The position numbers and the translations under genes were made by a program. DNA of 10,374 bases from PUND01 sp046538345. GTDB lineage: Bacteria > Planctomycetota > Phycisphaerae > SM23-33. The notes below the pieces were generated by a model. It made no database searches. It had not been told where the DNA came from and saw only the letters and a list, made by a program, of their open reading frames with translations. This document shows, piece after piece, positions 1 to 6,464 of this stretch (position 1 is the first letter of the stretch; every line of letters begins with the position of its first letter). The DNA is taken from NCBI GenBank assembly GCA_046538345.1, contig JBKHJB010000075.1, positions 1-10,374 of the forward strand. The letters run 5' to 3'.

Positions 1-2
1 AG

Positions 3-980
3 CTTCAGGCGACGGCACTTTCGGAGCTGGACAAGGCCGACACGCCCGACGCGCTGGAACAATGGCGCATCAGGTACATCGGCAGCAAGGGCGAAGTCCG
101 CGCGACCATGCAGCGGCTCAAGGAGGTCTCCCGAGAGCAGAAACCCGCCGCCGGAAAGGCCGCCAACGAGCTGAAGAACACACTCGAGCAGGCCTACAAA
201 GACCGGGCCGCGGTCACACAGCCCGCACAGCGCAAAGCCAAGCGGCCGAAGGTAGACGTTACCCTCCCGGGCAAGCGCCGTCCCGTCGGACACACCCACA
301 TCCTCACGCAGACCATCGAGGAAATCACCGACATCTTCGGACGCATGGGCTTCGAGATGGTCCACGGTCGCGAGGTCGAGGACGAGCGGCACAACTTCGA
401 CGGGCTGAATATCCCCGCCTGGCACCCGGCACGCGACCCCTGGGAGAACTTCTACATCGACGGCCGCGACGACCTCATGCTCCGCTCGCAGACCTCCACC
501 GTGCAGATTCGCACCATGGAAAGCCGCGAGCCGCCCGTGCGTATCATCGCCCCCGGCCGCGTGTACCGCCCGGACACCGTCGATGCCACACACTCGTTCA
601 TGTTCTATCAGGTCGAGGGGCTGTACGTGGACGAGGGCGTCTCCATGACCGACCTGAAGACCTGCCTCGACCAGTTCTGCAAGGCGTACTTCGGACCCGA
701 GGTGGCGACGCGATTCCGGCCGAGCTTCTTCCCGTTCACAGAACCGTCGGCGGAGGTGGACATACTCTTCGAGTACGACGACGGCTCAACCGAGTGGATA
801 GAGCTGGGCGGCTGCGGAATGGTGGACCCGGCGGTGCTGGAGTTCGTCGGCTACGACAGCGAGAAGTACACCGGCTACGCCTTTGGACTGGGCATCGAGC
901 GAATGGCGATGCGCAAGCACAAAATCCCCGACATCCGCCTGCTGTTCGAGGGCGACGTCCGCTTCCTCCACCAGTTCTGA
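3..980 (+). CDS. pheS: Phenylalanyl-tRNA synthetase alpha subunit, 5'-truncated by the window edge
   Basis: Catalytic alpha subunit of the cytoplasmic phenylalanyl-tRNA synthetase, which charges tRNA-Phe with phenylalanine as an alpha2-beta2 enzyme with PheT. The reading frame is open from the first bases and gives 325 residues before TGA; the family is usually about 330-350 long, so only the first 10-25 residues lie outside. Seen in order: an N-terminal helical arm (LEQWRIRYIGSKGE), the start of the class II catalytic core (GHTHILTQTIEEI), the HNFDGLNIPAWHPARD loop, the LLRSQTS-type substrate segment, the motif 2 region ending in APGRVYRPD, and motif 3 near the C-terminus (GLGIERMAMRKHKIPDIR) followed by the typical FEGDVRFLHQF end. 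pheT, which often follows pheS, is absent; a peptidase gene comes 80 bases later on the same strand. Identification is very secure. Confidence 0.97.
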   Translation, partial: LQATALSELDKADTPDALEQWRIRYIGSKGEVRATMQRLKEVSREQKPAAGKAANELKNTLEQAYKDRAAVTQPAQRKAKRPKVDVTLPGKRRPVGHTHILTQTIEEITDIFGRMGFEMVHGREVEDERHNFDGLNIPAWHPARDPWENFYIDGRDDLMLRSQTSTVQIRTMESREPPVRIIAPGRVYRPDTVDATHSFMFYQVEGLYVDEGVSMTDLKTCLDQFCKAYFGPEVATRFRPSFFPFTEPSAEVDILFEYDDGSTEWIELGGCGMVDPAVLEFVGYDSEKYTGYAFGLGIERMAMRKHKIPDIRLLFEGDVRFLHQF

Positions 981-995
981 CAATGCGCGTCCCGC

Positions 996-1052
996 TCCTG
1001 TCCCCTCGCAGACAGGCAGGGATGAACACAGATAAACGCACACGGGACAGGA
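996..1052 (+). promoter_or_regulatory. Leader with two competing hairpins overlapping the peptidase ribosome binding site
   Basis: The segment TCCTGTCCC (996-1004) is an exact reverse complement of GGGACAGGA (1044-1052), which contains the AGGA ribosome binding site of the downstream gene (8 bases before ATG 1061). The same left arm can instead pair with GACAGG at 1011-1016 (CCTGTC 997-1002, 6 bp, 8-base loop). The two folds exclude each other: the long one hides the ribosome binding site, the short one frees it. This is the layout of a translational switch, but no ligand domain is recognised and chance pairing is possible in so short a spacer. Confidence 0.35.
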
Positions 1053-1060
1053 AACGACAT

Positions 1061-2185
1061 ATGCCCGTTACATTCGACACGGACTTTCCCGGCGGTAACG
1101 GGTTTCTGATAGAGCTGAGCGAGACGCCCGAAGCGGCGACCGTCCGCTTCGCCGTCGAGCCGAAGAATTGTCCCGAACCGCTGTGGTTCCACTTCCGCCT
1201 TACCGGGCTTTCCGGCCGTCGCGTTCGCTGCGTAATGACCAACCCCGAGCAGACTCTCGGCGGAGCGGACTGGTCGCGCAACCGCCCGGTCTTCCGCCCC
1301 ACCGGCGGCGACTGGCGGCGAGCGCCGCTGCCTGAAGCCCTGCGGACCTCCGGCGACAGGTGCGAATGGGCCTGGGACCTCGACGCCGGGGATACCGTCG
1401 AGTTTGCCAACTGCTACCCCTACCAGCCGACGGACCTGGAAAGCACGCTCGACGACCTGGGCGATTCGTTCCGCACTGAAACTATCGGTGTAACGCCGGA
1501 CGGCAGGGAGCTGGTCCGCGTCTATTCAGAGCTTCCCAGCGCGGAGAAGCCCGCGGTGCTGCTTGCGGCGCGTCACCACGCCGGCGAGACGCCCGGCTCG
1601 TGGGTGCTGGACGGTCTGCTGCGCCGCGTAGCCGAGGACCAATCGCTGCGGCAGGCGGTAACCTTCTGGGCGATTCCGATAGTCAACATCGACGACGCCG
1701 TCGCCGGCAGCTACGGCAAGGACCCCTACCCGCACGACTGCAACCGCGCCTACGGCGAGTACACGCAGCGGCGGCCTGAAGCGTTCGCCATTACCGCCGA
1801 CGCCCGCCGGCTCAAGAGCGGCTGCGGACGCATGTTCGCCGCCGACCTGCACGCACCCTCCCACGGCGAGCAGCGCAGCTACGTGCCCCTCCACGGGTGG
1901 GACGGCTCCGACGAGATCAACCCCATCGCCCAGCAGTTCGCCGAGCGGTTTCGAGCGGCCGTGCCGGAGCAGCTCCGCAGCCCGGTCCCCCACGTAACGC
2001 CGACAGGCAACTACACGCGCCAGCCGGGCATGTCCTTCAGCCGGTGGATGCGAAACGTGCTGGGCGTCGAATGCGTCTCGCTGGAAACCAGCTATCAGGG
2101 CAATGGCAAGCATTACTACACCATCGACGACTACCGCACGCTCGGCGCGACACTCGCCCGGACAATCGCCGACTGGGTAACATAG
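1061..2185 (+). CDS. M14-family zinc carboxypeptidase, cytosolic carboxypeptidase-like
   Basis: Predicted metallo-carboxypeptidase of 374 residues with no signal peptide, so probably cytoplasmic. Residues 1-135 look like the beta-sandwich that precedes the catalytic domain in cytosolic carboxypeptidases (FANCYPYQPTDLE near 115-127). The catalytic domain follows: H173 and E176 (RHHAGETPGSW, usually HPGE) and H264 (ADLHAP) are the expected zinc ligands; N228-R229 (DCNRAY, usually DLNR) bind the substrate carboxylate; E342 (SLETSY) is the likely general base. All catalytic positions are present, but the usual NPDG reads NIDD (209-212). Eukaryotic relatives trim glutamate chains; the bacterial substrate is unknown. 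Start ATG 1061 is preferred because AGGA lies 8 bases upstream and the beta-sandwich begins at once; ATG 1022 would add a charged 13-residue tail and has no usefully spaced ribosome binding site. It is probably cotranscribed with pheS. Confidence 0.85.
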   Translation: MPVTFDTDFPGGNGFLIELSETPEAATVRFAVEPKNCPEPLWFHFRLTGLSGRRVRCVMTNPEQTLGGADWSRNRPVFRPTGGDWRRAPLPEALRTSGDRCEWAWDLDAGDTVEFANCYPYQPTDLESTLDDLGDSFRTETIGVTPDGRELVRVYSELPSAEKPAVLLAARHHAGETPGSWVLDGLLRRVAEDQSLRQAVTFWAIPIVNIDDAVAGSYGKDPYPHDCNRAYGEYTQRRPEAFAITADARRLKSGCGRMFAADLHAPSHGEQRSYVPLHGWDGSDEINPIAQQFAERFRAAVPEQLRSPVPHVTPTGNYTRQPGMSFSRWMRNVLGVECVSLETSYQGNGKHYYTIDDYRTLGATLARTIADWVT

Positions 2186-2212
2186 GACAGGCGCCTGGTT
2201 CTTCCGCTCCTT

Positions 2213-2270
2213 TCCAGTCGCGGCTAGCAGCGAGCGGCAGCGAGCGGGAATGCAGAAATAGCCGACTGGA
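2213..2270 (+). terminator. Stem-loop between convergent genes, possible terminator
   Basis: TCCAGTCG at 2213-2220 pairs with CGACTGGA at 2263-2270, and GCTA (2223-2226) pairs with TAGC (2259-2262) after a two-base bulge. The loop is about 32 bases and holds a 10-base unit, CAGCGAGCGG, twice in tandem (2228-2247). It sits between the end of the peptidase gene (plus) and the end of dprA (minus), where a terminator would be expected. There is only a short T run (TTT 2275-2277) on the plus side and none on the minus side, so termination is inferred from position and fold only. Confidence 0.3.
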
Positions 2271-2276
2271 CCTGTT

Positions 2277-3392
2277 TCAGCGTTTCCGTCTCGCGAAGAC
2301 GTTCCCCGGTCTCTGCTCGATGGCGCCTTTGAGCACGAGCATGGTCATCGCCGACGCGGCCCTGCCGCTGTCCAGCCCGGTCTTTCGCACAAGCTCATCT
2401 AGCGCCATCGGCCCGTCGGCAAGTGCGGAGTGAAGAGCGGTTTCCGTCTCGTCCAGGCCGGTAGGGATTACTTCGGCGGGTGGCTCTTCGTCGGGTGTCA
2501 TCTTCGCGCCCACCTCGCCGAGGTGCTCAAGTATGTCGTCGAGGTCCTGCACCAGCACCGCCCCGTCGCGGATAAGCTCGTTGACGCCGCGGCTCATGGG
2601 TGAGTCGGCCCGGCCTGGAACGGCGAAGACCGCCCTGCCCTCCTCGTCCGCCTCCTCGGCGGTTATAAGCGCCCCGCTCCTGGCGGCGGCCTCCACCACC
2701 AGCACGCCAAGCGACATCCCGGCGATGATGCGGTTCCGCGTGGGGAAGTTGCCGCTCAGAACCGCCGTTCTCATCGGCAACTCCGAGACCAGTGCCCCGG
2801 CGTCGGAGGCGATTATCCGCTCGAACAGTTCCGCATTGTCCGGCGGATACAGCGTGCTCAGCCCGCAGCCCATCACCGCTACGGTCCGGCCCTCGCCGGA
2901 AAGCGCCCCGCGGTGGGCCGCTGCGTCTATGCCCCTGGCCCCGCCGGAGACCACGGTGAACCCCGCGCGGGCGAGCATGCGTCCGAACCTCTCGGCCTGC
3001 TCCATACCGTAGTGCGTGCACCGCCGCGAGCCGACCACACCCAGCGCCACCGCGTCGGTAAGCTCCAGGCGACCACGGACATACAGCACCTGCGGCGGCG
3101 CGTGTATGTTCTTCAGGGCTTCGGGGTATTCGGCGTCCTCGAGTAACAGAACGCGGGCGTTGTGCCGGTCGGCTTCGGCGAGTTCGGCATCGACGTCGGC
3201 GTCGGTGACGGCCGCCATCGCCTCGACGGTCTTTTCGCCTATCCCGGCAACCTTGCGCCAGCCGATCGCGCCGGCGGCGACGGCGTTTTCCGCGTCTCCG
3301 AAACGCCGAATGAGCCGACGGAGCAGAACCGCCCCGACACCGTCGGCCAAATGCAAGCGAAGCGTAGCCCTCAGAAGACTTTCCCGTGACAT
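2277..3392 (-). CDS. dprA: DNA processing protein DprA (Smf)
   Basis: DprA binds single-stranded DNA entering the cell during natural transformation and loads RecA on it; it is common in bacteria even where competence is unproven. The 371-residue protein has the full domain order. A helix-hairpin-helix-like region covers 1-70 (DGVGAVLLRRLIRRFG; VAGIGEKTVEAM). The Rossmann-type core runs from about 80 to 290, with VGSRRCTHYG (120-129), VVSGGARGID (147-156), GLSTLYPPDN (177-186), GNFPTRNRIIAG (214-225), GALITAEEA (240-248) and AVPGRADSPMSRGVNELI (257-274). A winged-helix tail covers about 312-368 (GPMALDELVRKTGL). It is the last gene of the minus-strand run, 150 bases after amrS. The start at 3392 has no ribosome binding site before it, but a TATAAT lies 7 bases upstream, so the message may be leaderless. 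No internal Met is near enough to be a better start. Confidence 0.96.
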   Translation of the reverse strand: MSRESLLRATLRLHLADGVGAVLLRRLIRRFGDAENAVAAGAIGWRKVAGIGEKTVEAMAAVTDADVDAELAEADRHNARVLLLEDAEYPEALKNIHAPPQVLYVRGRLELTDAVALGVVGSRRCTHYGMEQAERFGRMLARAGFTVVSGGARGIDAAAHRGALSGEGRTVAVMGCGLSTLYPPDNAELFERIIASDAGALVSELPMRTAVLSGNFPTRNRIIAGMSLGVLVVEAAARSGALITAEEADEEGRAVFAVPGRADSPMSRGVNELIRDGAVLVQDLDDILEHLGEVGAKMTPDEEPPAEVIPTGLDETETALHSALADGPMALDELVRKTGLDSGRAASAMTMLVLKGAIEQRPGNVFARRKR

Positions 3393-3399
3393 GAGCGGG

Positions 3400-3405
3400 A
3401 TTATA
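3400..3405 (-). promoter_or_regulatory. Consensus -10 box (TATAAT) directly upstream of dprA
   Basis: A perfect TATAAT on the minus strand ends 7 bases before the dprA ATG. A transcript from it would begin at or within a base or two of the start codon, which fits the absence of a ribosome binding site. No good TTGACA-like -35 box lies 16-18 bases upstream (CTGGCG at 17), so the promoter call is moderate. Confidence 0.4.
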
Positions 3406-3430
3406 CGCGCCGTCGCCTGCCCCGCCAGTG

Positions 3431-3540
3431 GTAGGGTCGCTCAATCCCGCTTTGCCGGGATTGCCGAAGAGAAACCCCATCAATGAGTGAGTACGCAATC
3501 GCGCCGGCAAGTCGCAGACAGCGCGACTTGTCGATCCTAC
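3431..3540. repeat. 110-base structured palindromic element between amrS and dprA
   Basis: The element is bounded by an imperfect terminal inverted repeat: GTAGGGTCG (3431-3439) against CGATCCTAC (3532-3540), 9 pairs of which one is G-U on the plus strand (A-C mismatch on the minus strand). Inside are two perfect 8-bp hairpins: CAATCCCG/CGGGATTG (3442-3449 and 3456-3463, 6-base loop) and CAAGTCGC/GCGACTTG (3508-3515 and 3523-3530, 7-base loop). Together they form a closed three-way layout. The right edge lies 2 bases from the amrS stop codon. There is no U run, so it is not a classical terminator. It may be a MITE-like dispersed palindrome or a structured RNA; no second copy is present in this window. 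Confidence 0.55.
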
Positions 3541-3542
3541 AG

Positions 3543-4574
3543 CTATCTTTTTGCCGACCAGACGCCGGCGATCTCCCGCCCGCAATCGGGACACTTGCCC
3601 TCAGCGAGCTTGATACTACGGACGCTGAAGCCCGATCGCTCTATCACCGCCGTCTCGCAGTCCGGGCAATAGGTGTTCTCGTCGGCAAGCCCGGAGACGT
3701 TCCCGCAATAGACGTGGTGCAGGCCCGCCTCCTTACCCAGCCGGACCGCCGTATTCAGCGTCTCCATCGGCGTGGTGGGTATGCCGTCCCATTCATACGC
3801 GCCGTGGAATCGGCTGACGTGCCAGGGCACGTCGGCGCCCAGCTCGCCGGCGATGAAGTTCGCTATATCGCGCAGCTCCTGCTCGGAGTCGTTCATTCCG
3901 GGCACCACCAGCGTGGTGACCTCCAGCCAGACGTTGTGCCGCACCAGCTCCCGCAGGCAGGTGAGCACCGGCTCCAGCGACGCCTTCATCACCTTGCGGT
4001 ACGTCTCGTCGCTAAAGGCCTTGAGGTCCACGTTGATGCCGTCGAGATAAGGCGCGATGGTCTCCACCGCCAGCGGCGTCATATAGCCGTTGGATACGAA
4101 CGTATTGAGAATCCCCCGTTCGCGGGCGAGCTTGGCTGTGTCGTATGCCAGCTCGAAAAACGCCGTCGGCTCGGTGTACGTGTAGCTGACCGAGGCACAC
4201 TCGTACCGCTCGGCCGCTGTTACAATCTGCTCGGGGCTGACGGCCTGACCGGCGTCCACCTGCCCGGTGCGCGGAGACTGGGATATCTGCCAGTTCTGGC
4301 AGAACGGGCACTGGAAGTTGCACCCCGCGCAGGCGATCGAAAGCGCCCGCGTACCGGGCAGGAAATGGAATAGGGGCTTCTTCTCGATTGGATCAACGTT
4401 CAGCGCGACAACAGACTGGTAGTTCAAAGTCTTGAGTGTTCCGCCGACGTTCTGCCTCACACGACATACGCCATACTTGCCGCCGGCGATAACACACTGA
4501 TGCCCGCAGAGATTACAGCGGACCTTGTCCCCGTCGAGTTTCTCGGACAGCATGGCGTCGCGCAAATCACTCAT
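3543..4574 (-). CDS. amrS: AmmeMemoRadiSam-system radical SAM enzyme
   Basis: Radical SAM protein of 343 residues, of the family found with AMMECR1 and Memo homologues; its reaction is not established. Older annotations call it a pyruvate formate-lyase activating enzyme homologue. Seen: an N-terminal cysteine cluster (C20-x2-C23-x3-C27, then C37) typical of the family; the 4Fe-4S/SAM motif CxxxCxxC at C85, C89, C92 (CNFQCPFCQNW); a YTYTEPTAFFE stretch at 131-141; FVSNGYMTP at 159-167; DGINVDLKAF at 178-187; TTLVVPGMND at 220-229; WHVSRFHGAYEWDG at 251-264; and a C-terminal zinc-ribbon-like pair, C303/C306 and C328/C331. The start has GGGAG 8 bases upstream. The gene lies 30 bases after the BatA-like gene and before dprA on the same strand. 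Neither AMMECR1 nor Memo is present in the window. Confidence 0.93.
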   Translation of the reverse strand: MSDLRDAMLSEKLDGDKVRCNLCGHQCVIAGGKYGVCRVRQNVGGTLKTLNYQSVVALNVDPIEKKPLFHFLPGTRALSIACAGCNFQCPFCQNWQISQSPRTGQVDAGQAVSPEQIVTAAERYECASVSYTYTEPTAFFELAYDTAKLARERGILNTFVSNGYMTPLAVETIAPYLDGINVDLKAFSDETYRKVMKASLEPVLTCLRELVRHNVWLEVTTLVVPGMNDSEQELRDIANFIAGELGADVPWHVSRFHGAYEWDGIPTTPMETLNTAVRLGKEAGLHHVYCGNVSGLADENTYCPDCETAVIERSGFSVRSIKLAEGKCPDCGREIAGVWSAKR

Positions 4575-4603
4575 AGCATACGCTCCCGTTAACAGCGCGC
4601 GAC

Positions 4604-4632
4604 ATTATAGAGCGTCGCGCCGCAGCACCCAA
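4604..4632 (-). promoter_or_regulatory. Candidate promoter for amrS overlapping the end of the BatA-like gene
   Basis: On the minus strand TTGGGT (4632-4627) is followed after 17 bases by a perfect TATAAT (4609-4604), which overlaps the stop codon of the upstream gene. Transcription would begin near 4597 and give a leader of about 23 bases with the GGGAG ribosome binding site (4587-4583). The -35 box matches at only three positions, so this is a candidate rather than a secure call. Confidence 0.4.
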
Positions 4633-6320
4633 CCGACCAACCAGAGCACCCCCGCCGCCGCTGCAAGCATGCGCCACAGCTCGCGCACATCGACCGCGGC
4701 GGCCGTTTCCGGCAGAGGTATCTCGCCGGCCGTCACGACGGGGTCGCGTCCGGGCAATTGCGGCCGTAAGCCCGTCAAGCTCACCGCGCGCAGCATCCCT
4801 TCCTCGTCGGCGTAAAGCCCCGGCAGCGGAAGCCCGGAAGGATGCTCGCCGCCGCCGACGACAGCCGTCCAGTTCGCACCGGGCCCGACCTCCAGAGGCG
4901 TCCGGAAAACGTAGCCGTCGCCCGGCGGAGAGTCCCCGGCGAGGTACTCCATCGCGCCGGCGGCGAACAATACGAACGCCTCGCTGAAAGTGAAGTTGGT
5001 GTTCTCCGTATCCAGCGAAAACGCCACGTACACACGTCGCGGCCGCGGTAGCGGCCCCGGGGCCTCCCGCAATATCACCGCCCCGCCATCGACGGACACC
5101 AGCGGCGTGTAGCGTCGCGGCGGGGCTACCCACGGCCGAAGGCGGCGAACACTGACGCCGCGGAGGTCCACGTGACGCATCAAGGGGTCGTCGGCGTTGA
5201 CGTCGGCTGCATCCAAGCGGATGCGTTCCAGCGGCTCGGCCGCCTCGCAGCCCGGCGGCGGCGACGGAGGCGCGACTACCAGCGCGGGCTTTCCTTCCGG
5301 CGGCTCTGCCGCAACGGATATGACTACGTCGGCATCGCTCGGCTCTGCTACCTGTTCCAGCCAGTCGGCCGCCGCCATAAAGCGTCTCAGGGCTGGCTCG
5401 TCACGTCCGATTAGCGCGACGCTCGTCGTCCCGCGCCGACTACGCGCAAGATACGCACTGGAGCACCACACCGAATCCTGCGACGCATCAATGCTAACGG
5501 TTATTCCGTCGGCGATGGGAACTTCCAGGTTTACGGGTCTGCTTTCGCCGGCGGGGATGTCCGGCTCTCGCGATATCTCCAGGCCCGTTTCGCCGGCGTC
5601 GATTGTGGTAACAGTCAAGCCGACCGCCTGCCGTGCATCGGTGTTGTTGCTCACGGCGAGGAAAAGCTGCGCCGCGTTTCCGGCGATCTCGGCCGCCGCT
5701 GAGTCGATGCTCACCTTGCAGCCCGTCGCGGGCAGCTCGATAACGCTCCGCCGCGACCCGGCCGATTCGCCGCCCTGCCCCGCGGGTGCGAAAACCACCA
5801 CGTGCTCAAAAGCCGGCTCAGCTTCGTCCGGTTCCAACTCGTCCGCCCGGGCAGGGAGTATCGTAAGGTTTTCGATACGGCTGCGCGCCTGCGACGGACT
5901 CATCGGCTCGCTCGCCCCGCCCGCTGTCTCCGGGAGCAGCAGTTGCACGCGGTCGGCCGGCGACAGACGCGACAGCAGCGCGGCAGCCGAACGGTGCAGG
6001 GCGTCGGTCGCATCCGGGCTATGCAACTCGGCCGAGTTGACGACCGCGATCGCCAAATATCGTCTCGGCGCCTGCGTTCGCACCACGGGTTGTGCACCCG
6101 CCAGGACAGCCGAAACCGCGCCCAGCAACAGCAGCAGCCAGGAAAGCACCGCACGGCGGGACCGTCGCCTCGCAGCAGGCGCGCGGCGAGAAGAATGACC
6201 CAGCCACCACCTTAAGCTCGGCACTGTCAGCCGTCGCCTGGCCGGGCGAAGCAGCGCCAGAATCGCCACCGCCGTCACCGGCACAAGCCCCAGCAAAGCC
6301 CACGGAAAGCCGAAAGTCAT
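4605..6320 (-). CDS. BatA-like membrane protein with degenerate von Willebrand A domain
   Basis: A 571-residue membrane protein. Residues 6-24 and 59-76 are hydrophobic and flank an arginine-rich loop; this double-membrane N-terminus, with TVPSLRWWL between, is the BatA/aerotolerance N-terminal domain. A von Willebrand A-like strand follows (RYLAIAVVNSAELHSPDAT, 87-105), but the first aspartate of the metal site (DxSxS) is missing, so metal binding is doubtful. Next come a beta-rich segment (about 200-290, LAVSNNTDARQ) and a region like those of BatA relatives near 380-465 (DDPLMRHVDLRGVSVRRL; RVYVAFSLDTENTNF), with a final membrane helix at about 548-566. Most of the protein should face the periplasm. 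The MoxR ATPase and DUF58 genes often beside BatA genes are absent here. Function is unknown. The start at 6320 fits the family; an in-frame TAG just upstream excludes an earlier start, and the ribosome binding site is weak (AAGGA, 15 bases away). Confidence 0.75.
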   Translation of the reverse strand: MTFGFPWALLGLVPVTAVAILALLRPARRRLTVPSLRWWLGHSSRRAPAARRRSRRAVLSWLLLLLGAVSAVLAGAQPVVRTQAPRRYLAIAVVNSAELHSPDATDALHRSAAALLSRLSPADRVQLLLPETAGGASEPMSPSQARSRIENLTILPARADELEPDEAEPAFEHVVVFAPAGQGGESAGSRRSVIELPATGCKVSIDSAAAEIAGNAAQLFLAVSNNTDARQAVGLTVTTIDAGETGLEISREPDIPAGESRPVNLEVPIADGITVSIDASQDSVWCSSAYLARSRRGTTSVALIGRDEPALRRFMAAADWLEQVAEPSDADVVISVAAEPPEGKPALVVAPPSPPPGCEAAEPLERIRLDAADVNADDPLMRHVDLRGVSVRRLRPWVAPPRRYTPLVSVDGGAVILREAPGPLPRPRRVYVAFSLDTENTNFTFSEAFVLFAAGAMEYLAGDSPPGDGYVFRTPLEVGPGANWTAVVGGGEHPSGLPLPGLYADEEGMLRAVSLTGLRPQLPGRDPVVTAGEIPLPETAAAVDVRELWRMLAAAAGVLWLVGWVLRRDAL

Positions 6321-6383
6321 ACGTTGATTCTACGAATCCTTGCCTCCAGACGGTAGTATCGTTCAACACCGTCGCCCGTGGGC

Positions 6384-6409
6384 TTGACATCGGCGGCGAA
6401 CGATATTCT
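6384..6409 (+). promoter_or_regulatory. Weak candidate promoter for the alpha-mannosidase gene
   Basis: A perfect TTGACA stands at 6384-6389 in the 144-base divergent spacer. The best -10-like sequence nearby is TATTCT (6404-6409), but the spacing of 14 bases is short; at 17 bases the hexamer is poor (TCTGCT). The spacer must also serve the BatA-like gene on the other strand, for which no convincing promoter was found. Confidence 0.25.
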
Positions 6410-6464
6410 GCTGCCCGCACTACACAGCCAAGCTGATCACCGCAAACCTGAAAATGAGGAACCC

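Noticed and set aside
62..1060. Reading frame fusing sequence across pheS to the M14 peptidase as a 707-residue protein
   Set aside because: The first ~333 residues are the wrong frame of pheS, rich in R, P and H with no family features; peptidase similarity begins at 1061 next to a ribosome binding site.
2228..2247. CRISPR-like or satellite repeat
   Set aside because: Only two adjacent 10-base copies with no spacer; no CRISPR array pattern is visible anywhere in the window.
3505..3540. Rho-independent terminator after amrS
   Set aside because: The hairpin is perfect, but no U run follows on the minus strand and the hairpin is part of a larger nested structure.
3483..4373. 296-residue plus-strand frame antisense to amrS
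   Set aside because: It mirrors the well-supported radical SAM gene and lacks recognisable motifs.
6378..6464. Upstream ATG start for the alpha-mannosidase
   Set aside because: The added 29 residues have no family match, while ATG 6465 has TGAGGA just before it.
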